64,000 nt of DNA from the NCBI GenBank assembly GCA_902589175.1, contig CACIRX010000004.1, forward strand, positions 24,369 through 88,368, in the 5' to 3' direction. Positions within the stretch are counted from its first letter, which is position 1, and every line of letters begins with the position of its first letter. Both the position numbers and the translations under genes were made by a program. This DNA is from an uncultured Pelagibacteraceae bacterium. GTDB lineage: Bacteria > Pseudomonadota > Alphaproteobacteria > Pelagibacterales > AG-422-B15. The notes under the pieces are model-generated. The model saw only the letters and a list, made by a program, of their open reading frames with translations. It was not told the DNA's origin and ran no database searches. Of the stretch, positions 10,910 through 21,975 are shown in pieces.

Positions 10910-11371
10910 ATGACTGAAAAAATCTCAGATGCTGAACTCATCAAGCTGTTTAATAAGAATAAATTATTCGATCTTTTTAATATGACTGTTCTTGAAGTTG
11001 ATACCACAGCTGGCAATATCAAAGTAGAGTTTGATATTGATAAAAAATATTGCAATCCTGCAGGTGACGTCCAAGGAGGTATTGTTAGTGGAATGGTAGA
11101 TGATGCAACTGCATTAGCTTTTATATTTCAAAATCATTTCAAAAAAAGACCACCAACAATAGAATTAAAAACAAATTTTTTATATCCAACTAAACCGGGG
11201 AAAGTTATTGGATATGGGCGAGTGGTGAAATCCGGAAAAAATATTGTATTCTTGGAGGGTAGATTGGAGCAAAATAATAGGACTGTTGTTACCTCAACAT
11301 CAACTTGTGTAAGTGTTGATATGCCTCAGGTTAATTTTAAAAAAATGATTGGAGATAATAATGAAAAATAA
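10910..11371 (+). CDS. PaaI-like thioesterase
   Basis: CNPAGDVQGGIVSGMVDDATALAF hotdog-thioesterase motif. Confidence 0.8.
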   Translation: MTEKISDAELIKLFNKNKLFDLFNMTVLEVDTTAGNIKVEFDIDKKYCNPAGDVQGGIVSGMVDDATALAFIFQNHFKKRPPTIELKTNFLYPTKPGKVIGYGRVVKSGKNIVFLEGRLEQNNRTVVTSTSTCVSVDMPQVNFKKMIGDNNEK

Positions 11372-12368
11372 ACAATGGATTTTAAAAAAATTTCCAGTTG
11401 GTGAAATTAGTGAAGGGGACTTAGTTTTGGAGGAAAATGAAGTTCCCAGTCTTTTAGATAGTCAAATTTTAATAAGAAACATATATCTCTCTTTAGATCC
11501 TGCAAACCGCGGATGGATGAGTGGACAAAAATCTTATGTTGATGCGATGCAAACTGGAGACACCATGAGAGGTGGTACAATAGGCATAATCGAAGAGAGT
11601 AAAAATGAAAAATTTAAAAAAGGTGAAATTGTGAACTGTATGGGTGGATGGCAGCAATACTGTGTAAGTGATGGGAAAGGAGTAAGACAAATTCCTCAAG
11701 GAACTGGTTTTCCTCTTGATTGTTACATGAGTATTTTAGGAATGACTGGCCTTACAGCTTACTTTGGTTTGCTTGATATTACTGATCCACAACCTGGCGA
11801 AACCTTAGTTGTTTCTGCAGCAGCTGGCGCCGTTGGGTCAATTGTATGTCAAATAGGAAAAATCAAAGGTTGCAGAGTAATTGGGATTGCAGGCTCAGAC
11901 ACAAAATGTAAATGGCTTGTAGATGAATTGGGGATTGATTCTGCTATTAATTATAAGTCTGAAAATCTTAGACAAAAATTAAAAGAAACTTGTCCTGATG
12001 GTATTGACATATATTTTGAAAATGTAGGTGGTAGTATTACTGAGGCAGTCTTAACTCGCATGAATATTAACGGTCGAATAAGCCTTTGTGGTCTGATTTC
12101 AGGATACAATGCCGAGTCAGTTGTACCAGGTCCAGCATGGGGAAATTTGCTAATAAAAAGAATAAAACTAAAAGGCTTTATTGTTTTTGACTATTTCAAA
12201 AGATATATGGAGGCATATCAAGATATAACTCAATGGCTCAAAGACGATAAAATCAAATACAAAAATCATATCATTCCAGGTATCGAAAATGCAGGTAGTG
12301 CAATAAAAAAATTATTTTCTGGTGAAAATGAGGGTAAATTAATAATTAAAATATCTGAACCAAACTAA
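11349..12368 (+). CDS. NADP-dependent oxidoreductase, MDR superfamily (CurA/leukotriene B4 dehydrogenase-like)
   Basis: LSLDPANRGWMS, LGMTGLTAYFGLLDI, VSAAAGAVGSIVCQIGKIKG, IDIYFENVGG; real start may be ATG at 11361. Confidence 0.88.
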   Translation: MEIIMKNKQWILKKFPVGEISEGDLVLEENEVPSLLDSQILIRNIYLSLDPANRGWMSGQKSYVDAMQTGDTMRGGTIGIIEESKNEKFKKGEIVNCMGGWQQYCVSDGKGVRQIPQGTGFPLDCYMSILGMTGLTAYFGLLDITDPQPGETLVVSAAAGAVGSIVCQIGKIKGCRVIGIAGSDTKCKWLVDELGIDSAINYKSENLRQKLKETCPDGIDIYFENVGGSITEAVLTRMNINGRISLCGLISGYNAESVVPGPAWGNLLIKRIKLKGFIVFDYFKRYMEAYQDITQWLKDDKIKYKNHIIPGIENAGSAIKKLFSGENEGKLIIKISEPN

Positions 12369-12377
12369 TATTTCATT

Positions 12378-13361
12378 ATGAAAAAAGTATTGATCTTTAG
12401 TAATGGAGAGCAAATAGGTGATGGAATATTAAAGCTTCAAATTGTAAATCAATTAAAAAACAGGTTTCCTGATTTTGAAATACATTGGATGACAGATAAG
12501 ATATATACTGAATACAATGCAAGGTTAAAAAAATATACGTCTGATTATATTGATAAAGTTTGGGAAAAAGCAAATCTTAACCCTTTCTTCTGGAAAAAAA
12601 TTTCGCCAATGTACGACTTAGAGTCTGAGAATTTTGATATAATTATTGACACCCAGAAGACCGTGATTAGAACAATGGCACTTCGTAGAATTAAAAATAA
12701 AAAATTTATATCATCCTCAGCTAACTGGTTTTTTTCTGATATCAGACCCAATAATATTTCTAAAAAAAGAAAATTTTATATTCAAAGCATAATTGAAATG
12801 CTTGATTTAGTCTCTAAGTTTAAAGACAGTAATAAAAGCCACATCACAATCCCAAAAGAAATTGTTAATGAATTAAAAAAAATATTTTCTGCAAACAAAA
12901 AATATTTAGGAATATCGCCCGGTTCTAATACCCCAAAAAGAATTTGGTCATTTGAAAACTATATGAATGTAGCAAAATATTTTGAAGATAAAGGGTTTAA
13001 TATTGTTTATTTTTTAGGTCCACAGGAAACGCATATGAAAAAAGAAATAATTAAACAAATAAAAAACCCAATATTTCCAGAAGAAACTTTGAAAAATTAT
13101 CTCGGATTAGAAGTAGTTATGGGTACTACAAAATTTCTTGATATAGCAATTGCAAATGATAGTGGAACAGGTCAAATGCTATCAACAAATTTATGTCCAT
13201 TATTAAAAATTTGTGGTCCGACAAGTGCTGTTAAGTTTTTAAACGATCAATTTGAAAATATTCATTTTATATCATCGGTAGATTTTGGAGGCAGTAATAT
13301 TAATTTGATATCGCCGAACGATGTTATTAATAAAGTAAATAAAATTTTACAATCATCCTGA
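12378..13361 (+). CDS. Glycosyltransferase family 9 (heptosyltransferase-like)
   Basis: GDGILKLQIVNQLKNRFPDFEIHWMTD, LGISPGSNTPKRIWSFENYMNVAKYF, IANDSGTGQMLSTNLCPLLKICGPT. Confidence 0.75.
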   Translation: MKKVLIFSNGEQIGDGILKLQIVNQLKNRFPDFEIHWMTDKIYTEYNARLKKYTSDYIDKVWEKANLNPFFWKKISPMYDLESENFDIIIDTQKTVIRTMALRRIKNKKFISSSANWFFSDIRPNNISKKRKFYIQSIIEMLDLVSKFKDSNKSHITIPKEIVNELKKIFSANKKYLGISPGSNTPKRIWSFENYMNVAKYFEDKGFNIVYFLGPQETHMKKEIIKQIKNPIFPEETLKNYLGLEVVMGTTKFLDIAIANDSGTGQMLSTNLCPLLKICGPTSAVKFLNDQFENIHFISSVDFGGSNINLISPNDVINKVNKILQSS

Positions 13362-14198
13362 TCGACTTTTGATTAACCGATCTAAAATTCTGTCAGGCAA
13401 TAACATAGGAAGAGTCCAGTACATCATTCTACTAGGTGTAATGGCATACCTTGTTTTTCTGTTTGGATTATGTAGCGCATTAAAAACTAATTTTCCCACT
13501 TCTTCAGCCGGATAGGCAATCTTCTTAGCGTTTTTCATTCTTTTAGGTATTCCTTTCACATCGTTTGCATAATCAGTTTTTTTGAGGCTTTGTATGAATT
13601 TTTTGTCAATTTTGTCAAAAATTTCGGTTTTTATTGGACCTGGTCCAATAACCACTACATCCACTCCGTACCTCATCAACTCTCTTCTTAAACTATGACT
13701 TAAGCCTTCCAATCCAAATTTAGATGCAGTATATGCTCCAACACCAGGCATACCAATTTTTCCAGAAATCGAACTTATATTGAAAATGACACCCTTCTTC
13801 GAACTATTATTTTTTTCTGCTCCACATAATGGTGCAAAATATTTTATGACTCTAAATGCGCCATTTAAATTAATATCAATTTGTTTTTCAAAATCTTTCA
13901 CTTTTTGATGCAATAGAGGGCCAGATATTGCTACACCTGCGTTATTGACCAAAGCAAGAAGGTTCGAATTTTTAAGATCCTTTTTCAAAAATGCGACTGC
14001 CTTTTTTAGCTGAGCTTCTTTTGTTACATCAAAGATTAAAGGTGTAAAATTATCTTTATAAATTTTTTTTAATCTGCTTGCATCTTTTGAATTACGAACA
14101 CTTCCATAAACATGAAAACCGTTTTTTACAAAATAACTGAGTGTTCCTAGTCCAATACCAGTAGAGACACCTGTGATCATAATAGATTTTTTACTCAT
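13353..14198 (-). CDS. Short-chain dehydrogenase/reductase (SDR)
   Basis: TGVSTGIGLG, NNAGVAISG, YTASKFGLEGLS. Confidence 0.88.
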   Translation of the reverse strand: MSKKSIMITGVSTGIGLGTLSYFVKNGFHVYGSVRNSKDASRLKKIYKDNFTPLIFDVTKEAQLKKAVAFLKKDLKNSNLLALVNNAGVAISGPLLHQKVKDFEKQIDINLNGAFRVIKYFAPLCGAEKNNSSKKGVIFNISSISGKIGMPGVGAYTASKFGLEGLSHSLRRELMRYGVDVVVIGPGPIKTEIFDKIDKKFIQSLKKTDYANDVKGIPKRMKNAKKIAYPAEEVGKLVFNALHNPNRKTRYAITPSRMMYWTLPMLLPDRILDRLIKSRSG

Positions 14199-15160
14199 AG
14201 TCTTGCCCCATAAATTTGAATTATTTTTGAGGCGAATATTACACCCTCATTTCCACATTGCTCTAAATTTTCACCATTAATGTATCCAAGTAAGAAGCCT
14301 GCAGCAAATAAATCTCCTGCCCCAGTAGTGTCGACTAAATTCTCAATTTGCTGAGCTTTTATATTAACACATTGATCTTTATGAACGATCATCGCACCTT
14401 TTTCACCAAGTGTGATAGCAAATATTTTATCATGCTGACTTATAATTTCGAGACAATCATCAAGACTATCCTTTTGATAAAGCGATTTAATTTCCTCTTC
14501 ATTTGCAAAAATTATATCAGCTTCATTATTAACTAGATTTAAAAAACTTTCTCTAAATCGTTCAATGCAAAAAACATCAGACACACTAAATGCAACTAAC
14601 CTGTTTGCCTCTTTAGAAATTTTTATTGCTTTTTTAATTGCATCTTGCGCATCATCAAGATCCCAAAGGTATCCTTCAAGATAAGTAATTTTTGACTGTG
14701 CTATAACATCTTCATTAATATCATTTGATTTTAGTTTTTGAGAAATTCCTAAGTATGTACTCATTGTTCGTTGTGCATCTGGCGTTACCATTACTAGACA
14801 TCTTCCAGTTTCACTTTCATCTGATCGGGCCTGATTTGCAAAAACAACTTTTTCTTTTTCAAGACCTCGAATGAACGAATTTCCAACTTCGTCTTTACCT
14901 ACTTTGCCGATGAAAGCAGATTTGATATTATTTTGAGCCAATGCAACGATAGAGTTTGCGACTGATCCTCCAGAGACATTAGCTTTTATCTCAATTTTGT
15001 TTGATAGGGATTTGATAGTATCTAAATCTACAAGTGACATAAGCCCTTTTCTTAGCTCTTGTTGATTTATAAATTCATCATTGACATCGGTGATTACATC
15101 TACGATTGCATTTCCTATACCAACAATGTCAAATTCTTGACTCACCATGTCTCCACCCAA
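14195..15160 (-). CDS. PfkB-family carbohydrate/adenosine kinase
   Basis: GIGNAIVDVI, NVSGGSVANSIVALAQ, VDTTGAGDLFAAGFLLGY. Confidence 0.87.
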   Translation of the reverse strand: MGGDMVSQEFDIVGIGNAIVDVITDVNDEFINQQELRKGLMSLVDLDTIKSLSNKIEIKANVSGGSVANSIVALAQNNIKSAFIGKVGKDEVGNSFIRGLEKEKVVFANQARSDESETGRCLVMVTPDAQRTMSTYLGISQKLKSNDINEDVIAQSKITYLEGYLWDLDDAQDAIKKAIKISKEANRLVAFSVSDVFCIERFRESFLNLVNNEADIIFANEEEIKSLYQKDSLDDCLEIISQHDKIFAITLGEKGAMIVHKDQCVNIKAQQIENLVDTTGAGDLFAAGFLLGYINGENLEQCGNEGVIFASKIIQIYGARL

Positions 15161-15894
15161 GGACGTAAATCTAACTCAAACGTCCACGCATTTTTTGGTT
15201 GATTATGTATCATCAAGTAGTTTTGCGCAATATCATCTGGCTTCATCAAACCATCAATTTTTTTCTTTTCTTTAACATACTCAGGAAAAAGCTTATTCAC
15301 CCACGGCGTATCAATTGCTCCGTCTACAATAACATGAGCGACATGAATACCTTTTGGCGCTAATTCTTTCGCCATACTTTGTGCCAAAGCTCTTTTCGCT
15401 TGTTTAGCACCGGAGAATGCAGCAAATCCTTCTTTACCTCTTATACTGGCCGTCGCGCCAGTAAATATGATTGTCCCTTTTTTTCTTGGTATCATTTTTC
15501 TTGTTACTTCTCTTCCCATTAAAAAAGCTCCAAAAGTCGCCATTTCCCATACTTTATAATATTTTTTTGAGGTTGTTTCTAAAATGTTGAAACGAATGTT
15601 GGCTCCAATGTTGTATACGGCCACATTAATTTCACCAATTTCTGTTTCAATCTTATTAATAAAGTTAATTACATCTTCTTCTTTTCTTGCGTCTAAACTA
15701 TATGCGAAACACTTTCCGCCGTTTTTTTCTATTTCTTCTTTAAGTGGCGATAATTGATCCCCGTTCCTTCTAGCAACTACAGTAATGAAGTTATTTTTTG
15801 CAAATACTCTCGCTACCGCAGAACCAAGGCTGTCACCCGCGCCGATAATGAGTGCTACTTCTTTATTAATCATAATGAATAAAGTTATCAGCAA
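15142..15894 (-). CDS. SDR family oxidoreductase (start probably the internal ATG at ~15873)
   Basis: ALIIGAGDSLGSAVAR, YNIGANIR, FSGAKQAKRALAQSMAKEL. Confidence 0.82.
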   Translation of the reverse strand: MLITLFIMINKEVALIIGAGDSLGSAVARVFAKNNFITVVARRNGDQLSPLKEEIEKNGGKCFAYSLDARKEEDVINFINKIETEIGEINVAVYNIGANIRFNILETTSKKYYKVWEMATFGAFLMGREVTRKMIPRKKGTIIFTGATASIRGKEGFAAFSGAKQAKRALAQSMAKELAPKGIHVAHVIVDGAIDTPWVNKLFPEYVKEKKKIDGLMKPDDIAQNYLMIHNQPKNAWTFELDLRPWVETW

Positions 15895-15932
15895 ACAATA
15901 GACAGTTAAAGGTGTTTTATTTTTATAACCAT

Positions 15933-16586
15933 TTATGCTTTTTTTGTTTTAATTGGCTTTTTTCTAGTTGGATAACAAGTTTTACATATTTTACACCCTA
16001 TTCCAAAACAACTTCGAGCTTCACAATATTCCCTTCCATAAAATATTATTTGTAAATGTAACTTGTTCCATAGTTTTTCAGGAAATATTTTTTTTAAATC
16101 ATGTTCAGTTTGCTTTACACTTTTACCATTTGTTAACCCCCATCTTTGGGCAAGTCGATGAATATGAGTATCAACAGGAAATGCTGGGTGACCAAAACCC
16201 TGTGACATTACAACACTAGCTGTTTTATGCCCTACTCCAGGAAGCGCCTCTAGATCTTCAAAGGTTTCTGGAACCTCACCACTATAATTTTTCATTAATA
16301 TTTTTGACAGCTTTGAGATGGCTTTTGATTTTTGTGGAGCAAGACCACAGGGTCTAACAATATTATAAATGGTTTTGACCGGCAGCTTCTCCATTTTCGC
16401 AGGATTATTTGCTTTCTTAAAAAGCAAAGGAGTTACTTCATTGACTCTTTTATCCGTACACTGCGCACTTAGAAGAACAGAAATTAATAATTCAAAATTA
16501 TTTTTATGATTTAGCGGAATTGGGGTTTCGGGATAAATTTTATTTAAAATACTAATAATTTTTTTTGCCTTATCAGCCTTTAACAT
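15933..16586 (-). CDS. nth: Endonuclease III
   Basis: LLSAQCTDKRVNEVTP, LPGVGHKTASVV, C-x6-C-x2-C-x5-C Fe-S cluster (CEARSCFGIGCKICKTC). Confidence 0.95.
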   Translation of the reverse strand: MLKADKAKKIISILNKIYPETPIPLNHKNNFELLISVLLSAQCTDKRVNEVTPLLFKKANNPAKMEKLPVKTIYNIVRPCGLAPQKSKAISKLSKILMKNYSGEVPETFEDLEALPGVGHKTASVVMSQGFGHPAFPVDTHIHRLAQRWGLTNGKSVKQTEHDLKKIFPEKLWNKLHLQIIFYGREYCEARSCFGIGCKICKTCYPTRKKPIKTKKA

Positions 16587-16603
16587 TATGGTTCTTTTCC
16601 AAC

Positions 16604-17413
16604 CTAATTTATATTTAGCACATCCGACATGTCAAATAGGCCAGGTTTTTTGTTTATGCCCCATTTCACAGCTTGTATTGCTCCGTTAGCAAAAATACCC
16701 CTATCTTTCGCCGTATGCTTGATAGTAATATTCTCATCCCTGCTTGAAAAAATAATTTCGTGATCACCAATTACTTCACCTTTGCGGAAGGATGAGACTA
16801 CAATTTTATCTTTAGTACTTTTAGCCTTTCTATTTAGACGAGAGATTTTTTTTATATTTTCAAATTTTTTATTTTTACCTTCTGCTGCAGCTTGCCCCAT
16901 CATTACTGCAGTGCCTGAAGGTGCATCAATCTTATGTCGATGATGTGTTTCGTTTATTATTGTGTCAAAATCATTTTTTAAACTTGAGGAACTTATTTTA
17001 ATTAATTTATTTATTAGGTTTATACCTAAACTCATATTACCTGATTTTATGATTGTTGCATGCTGCGCAGCGAGTTTAATTTTTTTTAATTGAGAGCTAT
17101 TAAAACCTGTAGTTCCAATTATATGTACTATTCTTGCTTGAGCTGCATATTTTGTATGTATCAAAGTTGCTTCAGGAGTTGTGAAGTCAATAACAGCGTC
17201 AGTTTTAGCAAATAATGGAATTATATTATCTGTGACTTTAATTTTTAATTTTTTCGTTTTGAGTAATCGACCTAAATCCTTGCCAATAGCTTTATGCCCA
17301 CTTCTCTCGGTTGCACCATACAAAACAAGTGATTTATCTTTCAAAACTCTTTTAGCGATTTGCATTCCCATGCGTCCGGTTACGCCAGTTATGACAATTT
17401 TTATTTTTTTCAT
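16604..17413 (-). CDS. dapB: 4-hydroxy-tetrahydrodipicolinate reductase
   Basis: GVTGRMGMQIAK, IIGTTGF, ETHHRHKIDAPSGTA. Confidence 0.95.
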   Translation of the reverse strand: MKKIKIVITGVTGRMGMQIAKRVLKDKSLVLYGATERSGHKAIGKDLGRLLKTKKLKIKVTDNIIPLFAKTDAVIDFTTPEATLIHTKYAAQARIVHIIGTTGFNSSQLKKIKLAAQHATIIKSGNMSLGINLINKLIKISSSSLKNDFDTIINETHHRHKIDAPSGTAVMMGQAAAEGKNKKFENIKKISRLNRKAKSTKDKIVVSSFRKGEVIGDHEIIFSSRDENITIKHTAKDRGIFANGAIQAVKWGINKKPGLFDMSDVLNIN

Positions 17414-17452
17414 TAATTTAGGATAATCGAAATAATTGAAAAAGTAAGTTTT

Positions 17453-18589
17453 TTAAGCTTTTGTTTTCCAAAAATCCTTAGCTTTTTTAAAAAATGCCGA
17501 TGCTAAAGGACTCTCATTTTGATCACGGGTTTCTTGAAAGGATTTCAATATTTCAATTTGCTTCTTACTTAAATTTACTGGTGTTTCAACTTTTGCTTGA
17601 ATGTACAAATCACCTAAATAACCGTTGCGAACATTAGGCATGCCTTTTGATTTTAATCTGAATTGATCACCAGATTGAGTACCTTGAGGAATTTTTAGTC
17701 TTGCTTTACCGCCATCTATTGTCGGTATGTCAATAGCGCCGCCAACAGCAGCATCGACCATAGATATTGGGACCTCAGCAAATAAATTTTCATTCTCACG
17801 AGCAAATATTTCGTGTTCATTTACATTTACAAATATATACAAGTCCCCCTGCTGTCCGCCGTTTAGACCCGCTTCGCCTTCTCCAGATAGTCTTATTCTA
17901 GAACCGTCATCAACGCCTTTTGGTATTTTTACCATCAAACTCTTTGTTTTCTGCGTTCTTCCAGATCCGTTACATGGTCTGCATGGATCTGAAATAGTTG
18001 AACCACTTCCCTGACAGGTTGGGCAAGTTTGTTGAATTGAAAAAAACCCCTGTTGCGAGCGAATCTGCCCTCTTCCTCCACATGACTGACAAGTTACTGG
18101 CTGACTTCCTTGAGATGCACCAGAACCTGAACAAGAGTCGCATTGAATTTGAGTTGGAATTTTTACTTTAAATTTTTTACCATTAAACGCTTCTTCAAGA
18201 CTAACAGTAATATCATATCTTAAGTCTGAGCCACGATTATTTGTTTTTCTTCTACGATTTCCTCCGCCACCAAAAAAGGATGAGTCTCCAAAAAAATCTT
18301 CAAAAATATCTTGGAAAGCTGATGAATTAAAATCAAAACCAAAACCACCCTGACCTGTATTACCATCCACCGCCGCATGACCAAACTGATCGTAAGCAGA
18401 ACGTTTTTCTTTATCGTGAAGTATAGCGTATGCTTCACTAGCTTCTTTGAATTTAACTTCTGCATCGGCATCACCCTGATTACGGTCAGGATGATATTTC
18501 ATTGCTAATTTTCTATAGGCTTTTTTTATTTCAGAATCATCAGCCGACTTGGAAACGCCAAGAACTTCATAATAGTCTCTTTTTGACAT
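17453..18589 (-). CDS. dnaJ: Chaperone DnaJ
   Basis: J-domain (HPDRNQGD), G/F region, four CxxCxGxG repeats. Confidence 0.97.
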   Translation of the reverse strand: MSKRDYYEVLGVSKSADDSEIKKAYRKLAMKYHPDRNQGDADAEVKFKEASEAYAILHDKEKRSAYDQFGHAAVDGNTGQGGFGFDFNSSAFQDIFEDFFGDSSFFGGGGNRRRKTNNRGSDLRYDITVSLEEAFNGKKFKVKIPTQIQCDSCSGSGASQGSQPVTCQSCGGRGQIRSQQGFFSIQQTCPTCQGSGSTISDPCRPCNGSGRTQKTKSLMVKIPKGVDDGSRIRLSGEGEAGLNGGQQGDLYIFVNVNEHEIFARENENLFAEVPISMVDAAVGGAIDIPTIDGGKARLKIPQGTQSGDQFRLKSKGMPNVRNGYLGDLYIQAKVETPVNLSKKQIEILKSFQETRDQNESPLASAFFKKAKDFWKTKA

Positions 18590-18601
18590 AAGCTTACCCG
18601 C

Positions 18602-20527
18602 TTACGATTGCTTATTATCTTCTTTGACTTCCTCGAATTCAGCATCAACAACTTTCTCATTTTTCTGGTCAGATCCAACATCTGTATTGTCAGACTGCTC
18701 GTTTGGGTTAGGAGCATCTTGTTGTTGAGCCTTGTACATTGCTTCACCTAATTTCATAGATGATTGAGTTAATGCTTCAAGTCCACTTTTAATCTTGTCT
18801 GGGTCATCTGAAGCAACAGCTTCTTTTAAAGCCTTAATATCGTTTTCAATTGCGTTTTTTTCTTGCTCAGAGACCTTATCACCAAATTCTTTCAGATTTT
18901 TTTCTGCAGAGTGTATCATTGTGTCTGCTTGGTTTTTGACATCAACCCCTTCTCGCTTTTTCTTATCCGCTTCCGCGTTGGCTTCAGCTTCCTTGACCAT
19001 TTTGTCGATCTCTTCTTCACTCAAACCACCCGATGCTTGTATTTTAATTTGTTGTTCTTTTCCTGTGCCTTTATCTTTTGCAGACACATTTACAATTCCA
19101 TTAGCGTCAATATCAAATGTTACTTCAATTTGAGGAACACCCCTAGGCGCAGGTGGAATACCTACTAAGTCAAAGTTTCCAAGCAATTTATTATCTGCAG
19201 CCATTTCCCTCTCACCCTGGCATACTCGTATTGTTACAGCAGTTTGATTGTCATCAGCAGTTGAAAATACCTGACTTTTCTTTGTCGGAATTGTTGTATT
19301 TTTATCAATTAATTTTGTGAAAACACCTCCAAGTGTTTCAATACCAAGAGATAGAGGTGTAACATCAAGCAATAATACATCCTTAACATCACCTTGAAGA
19401 ATACCAGCTTGAATAGCTGCACCTTGTGCAACAACTTCATCTGGGTTCACTCCTTTATTCGGTTCTTTACCAAAAAAGTTTTTAACAGTTTCTATAACTT
19501 TTGGCATTCTTGTCATACCACCAACCAAGACTACCTCGTCAATTTCACCCGCACTCAATCCAGCATCCTTGAGAGCGGCATCACATGGTTTAATTGTTTT
19601 TTCAATTAAATCATCAACAAGTGTTTCAAGCTTTGCTCTTGTTACTTTAATATTTAAATGCTTGGGGCCTGATTGATCAGCCGTAATAAATGGTAAATTA
19701 ATTTCTGTTTGAGATGTTGAAGATAATTCAATCTTAGCCTTCTCAGCAGATTCTTTTAATCTTTGAAGAGCTAACTTATCTTGAGTAAGGTCAATATTAT
19801 TTTCTTTTTTAAATTCTTCAGCAAGATAATTTAAGAGACGAGTGTCAAAATCCTCACCGCCTAAAAACGTATCACCATTAGTTGATTTAACTTCAAAGAC
19901 TCCATCGCCAATTTCTAGAATTGAAATATCAAAAGTACCACCACCTAAATCATATACAGCAATTGTTTTGCCATCTTTCTTATCTAAACCATATGCTAAT
20001 GCAGCAGCAGTTGGCTCATTGACTATTCTTTCAACCTCAAGTCCAGCTATTTTACCAGCATCTTTAGTGGCTTGTCTTTGAGCATCGTTAAAGTAAGCAG
20101 GGACCGTGATGACTGCTTTATCAACTTTTTCTCCTAAATACCTTTCTGCATCTTCTTTTAATTTTTGAAGTACAAAAGCAGAAATTTGAGATGGTGAATA
20201 TTTTTCAGATCCTGACTCTACCCATGCGTCACCATTTTCAGATTTAATGATTTTAAAAGGCACCATGTCAGCATCTTTTTTGACCATTGGATCTTCGAAA
20301 GACCTGCCAATAAGTCTCTTAATCGCAAAAAATGTATTTTCAGGATTCGTTACGCCTTGCCTTTTTGCTGGTTGTCCAACTAACTTTTCTTCATCACTTC
20401 CAAAACTTATAATTGAGGGCGTAGTTCTAGATCCTTCAGCATTTTCAATAACCTTAGGGTCCTTACCATCCATTATTGAGATGCAACTATTTGTGGTCCC
20501 TAAATCTATTCCTATTACTTTTGCCAT
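18602..20527 (-). CDS. dnaK: Chaperone DnaK (Hsp70)
   Basis: [43 protein letters not shown]. Confidence 0.98.
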   Translation of the reverse strand: MAKVIGIDLGTTNSCISIMDGKDPKVIENAEGSRTTPSIISFGSDEEKLVGQPAKRQGVTNPENTFFAIKRLIGRSFEDPMVKKDADMVPFKIIKSENGDAWVESGSEKYSPSQISAFVLQKLKEDAERYLGEKVDKAVITVPAYFNDAQRQATKDAGKIAGLEVERIVNEPTAAALAYGLDKKDGKTIAVYDLGGGTFDISILEIGDGVFEVKSTNGDTFLGGEDFDTRLLNYLAEEFKKENNIDLTQDKLALQRLKESAEKAKIELSSTSQTEINLPFITADQSGPKHLNIKVTRAKLETLVDDLIEKTIKPCDAALKDAGLSAGEIDEVVLVGGMTRMPKVIETVKNFFGKEPNKGVNPDEVVAQGAAIQAGILQGDVKDVLLLDVTPLSLGIETLGGVFTKLIDKNTTIPTKKSQVFSTADDNQTAVTIRVCQGEREMAADNKLLGNFDLVGIPPAPRGVPQIEVTFDIDANGIVNVSAKDKGTGKEQQIKIQASGGLSEEEIDKMVKEAEANAEADKKKREGVDVKNQADTMIHSAEKNLKEFGDKVSEQEKNAIENDIKALKEAVASDDPDKIKSGLEALTQSSMKLGEAMYKAQQQDAPNPNEQSDNTDVGSDQKNEKVVDAEFEEVKEDNKQS

Positions 20528-20555
20528 ATCCTTATTCTGAATTATTATTTATTCT

Positions 20556-20588
20556 ATATATGGGTAGTTGATTTTGCAGTACAACCCC
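20556..20588 (-). promoter_or_regulatory. Putative heat-shock (RpoH-type) promoter of dnaK
   Basis: Minus strand reads GGGGTTG-N17-CCCATAT, then AAGGAT Shine-Dalgarno-like sequence next to the dnaK ATG. Confidence 0.55.
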
Positions 20589-20650
20589 TTGCTTAAAAAA
20601 AGAGTAAAATGAGATTGTAAATTATTATTATACTATCCTATTGAATTTAT

Positions 20651-21202
20651 TTAACTTTTTTTCTTTACCACACCTACAAGCGCTGGTCTTAGAAGTCTAT
20701 CTCCAATTTTGTATCCCTCTTGAACAACTTCAGCAACAGTTCCTGCCTCTTGATCATCCTTTTCAACTTCATACATTGCTTGGTGTACATTTGGATCAAA
20801 TTGCTCACCCAGTGATTTAATTTGTTCAATCTTGAATCTTTCAAAAGTAGATATAATTTGTTTTTCGGTAAGCTCAATTCCCTCAAATAGTTGTAAAAGA
20901 CCGTCTGATTTCTCTTTTACTTCTTTAACTTTAACTGAAGCTATAGCTCTCTGGAGATTATCGAGAACTGATAGTATCTCTTTTGCGAAGTTTGAAATTA
21001 CGTAATTGCTTAAGTCCTCTTTTTCCCTGTCAAATCTTTTTCTTAGATTTTCATTTTCAGCTAGGCTGGTTAGAAGCTTACTTTCAAGCTCTTTAAGCTT
21101 ATCATCATTATCAGCACCTACTTTTTCTGTCTTTTCTTCAGAATTATTATCTACTTCGGTAGGCTTAGGATCTAAATTTTTTTTATTTTTATTTTTGGCC
21201 AT
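20651..21202 (-). CDS. grpE: Nucleotide exchange factor GrpE
   Basis: ENENLRKRFDREKEDLSNY, FDPNVHQAMYEVE, GYKIGDRLLRPALVGV. Confidence 0.95.
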   Translation of the reverse strand: MAKNKNKKNLDPKPTEVDNNSEEKTEKVGADNDDKLKELESKLLTSLAENENLRKRFDREKEDLSNYVISNFAKEILSVLDNLQRAIASVKVKEVKEKSDGLLQLFEGIELTEKQIISTFERFKIEQIKSLGEQFDPNVHQAMYEVEKDDQEAGTVAEVVQEGYKIGDRLLRPALVGVVKKKS

Positions 21203-21261
21203 ATCTAATTATGTAATGATCTATATTATTTTCGTCAATACATAGTATAATTTATCACTCA

Positions 21262-21975
21262 ATGAGAAATAATAGAAATATTAACCAACTAAGAGATATA
21301 GAAATAATTCCTAATTTTTCATACAATCCGGAAGGCTCATGTTTAATTAAATGTGGTAATACACATGTGATCTGCAGTGCATCACTTGATAGAAATTTAC
21401 CAAGATGGTTAAAAAATTCAGAGACTGGGTGGGTAACAGCAGAATATGGGATGATACCAAGATCAACTTCTGAGAGAATGTCTAGAGAAGCAGCTAAAGG
21501 CAAACAATCTGGTAGAACACAGGAAATCCAAAGACTAATTGGAAGATCATTAAGATCCATAGCTAATTTAGAAGATTTAAGAGAATTACAAATAATAATA
21601 GACTGTGATGTTATTCAAGCAGATGGTGGAACAAGAACCGCTTCAATTTCAGGTTCATTTATCGCACTTCAATTGTGCATAAATAATATGCTTAATAAAA
21701 AAATTATAAAAAGAAATCCAATAAGTGAATATGTTGCCGCAATCAGCTGTGGAATTATAAATGGTGAGCCTTATTTAGACTTAGATTTTGAGGAAGATCA
21801 AAATGCTGAAGTAGATGCAAACTTTGTAATAACAGAAAGTGGTAAGTTAGTTGAAGTACAAATGACTTCGGAAAAAAAACTTTGTGAGGAGAGGTCATTT
21901 AATGCAATGTTAGAACTTGCAAAATCAGGGATCTCTGAGATTATCCAAATGCAAAAACAAATCTTAAGTGATTAA
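21262..21975 (+). CDS. rph: Ribonuclease PH
   Basis: WVTAEYGMIPRSTSERMSRE, GRTQEIQRLIGRSLR, DCDVIQADGGTRTASI. Confidence 0.96.
   Translation: MRNNRNINQLRDIEIIPNFSYNPEGSCLIKCGNTHVICSASLDRNLPRWLKNSETGWVTAEYGMIPRSTSERMSREAAKGKQSGRTQEIQRLIGRSLRSIANLEDLRELQIIIDCDVIQADGGTRTASISGSFIALQLCINNMLNKKIIKRNPISEYVAAISCGIINGEPYLDLDFEEDQNAEVDANFVITESGKLVEVQMTSEKKLCEERSFNAMLELAKSGISEIIQMQKQILSD

Noticed and set aside
18795-20540. Antisense ORFs of 79-112 aa opposite dnaK (and similar ones opposite hslU, maeB, fabB, pnp)
   Set aside because: They lie wholly inside strongly conserved genes on the other strand, have no recognisable domains and no start context; consistent with codon-bias shadow ORFs.
20528-20650. 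tRNA or small RNA gene in the dnaK-grpE gap (123 bp, about the largest in the window)
   Set aside because: No cloverleaf or strong GC-rich structure; the content is better explained as the dnaK promoter and leader.
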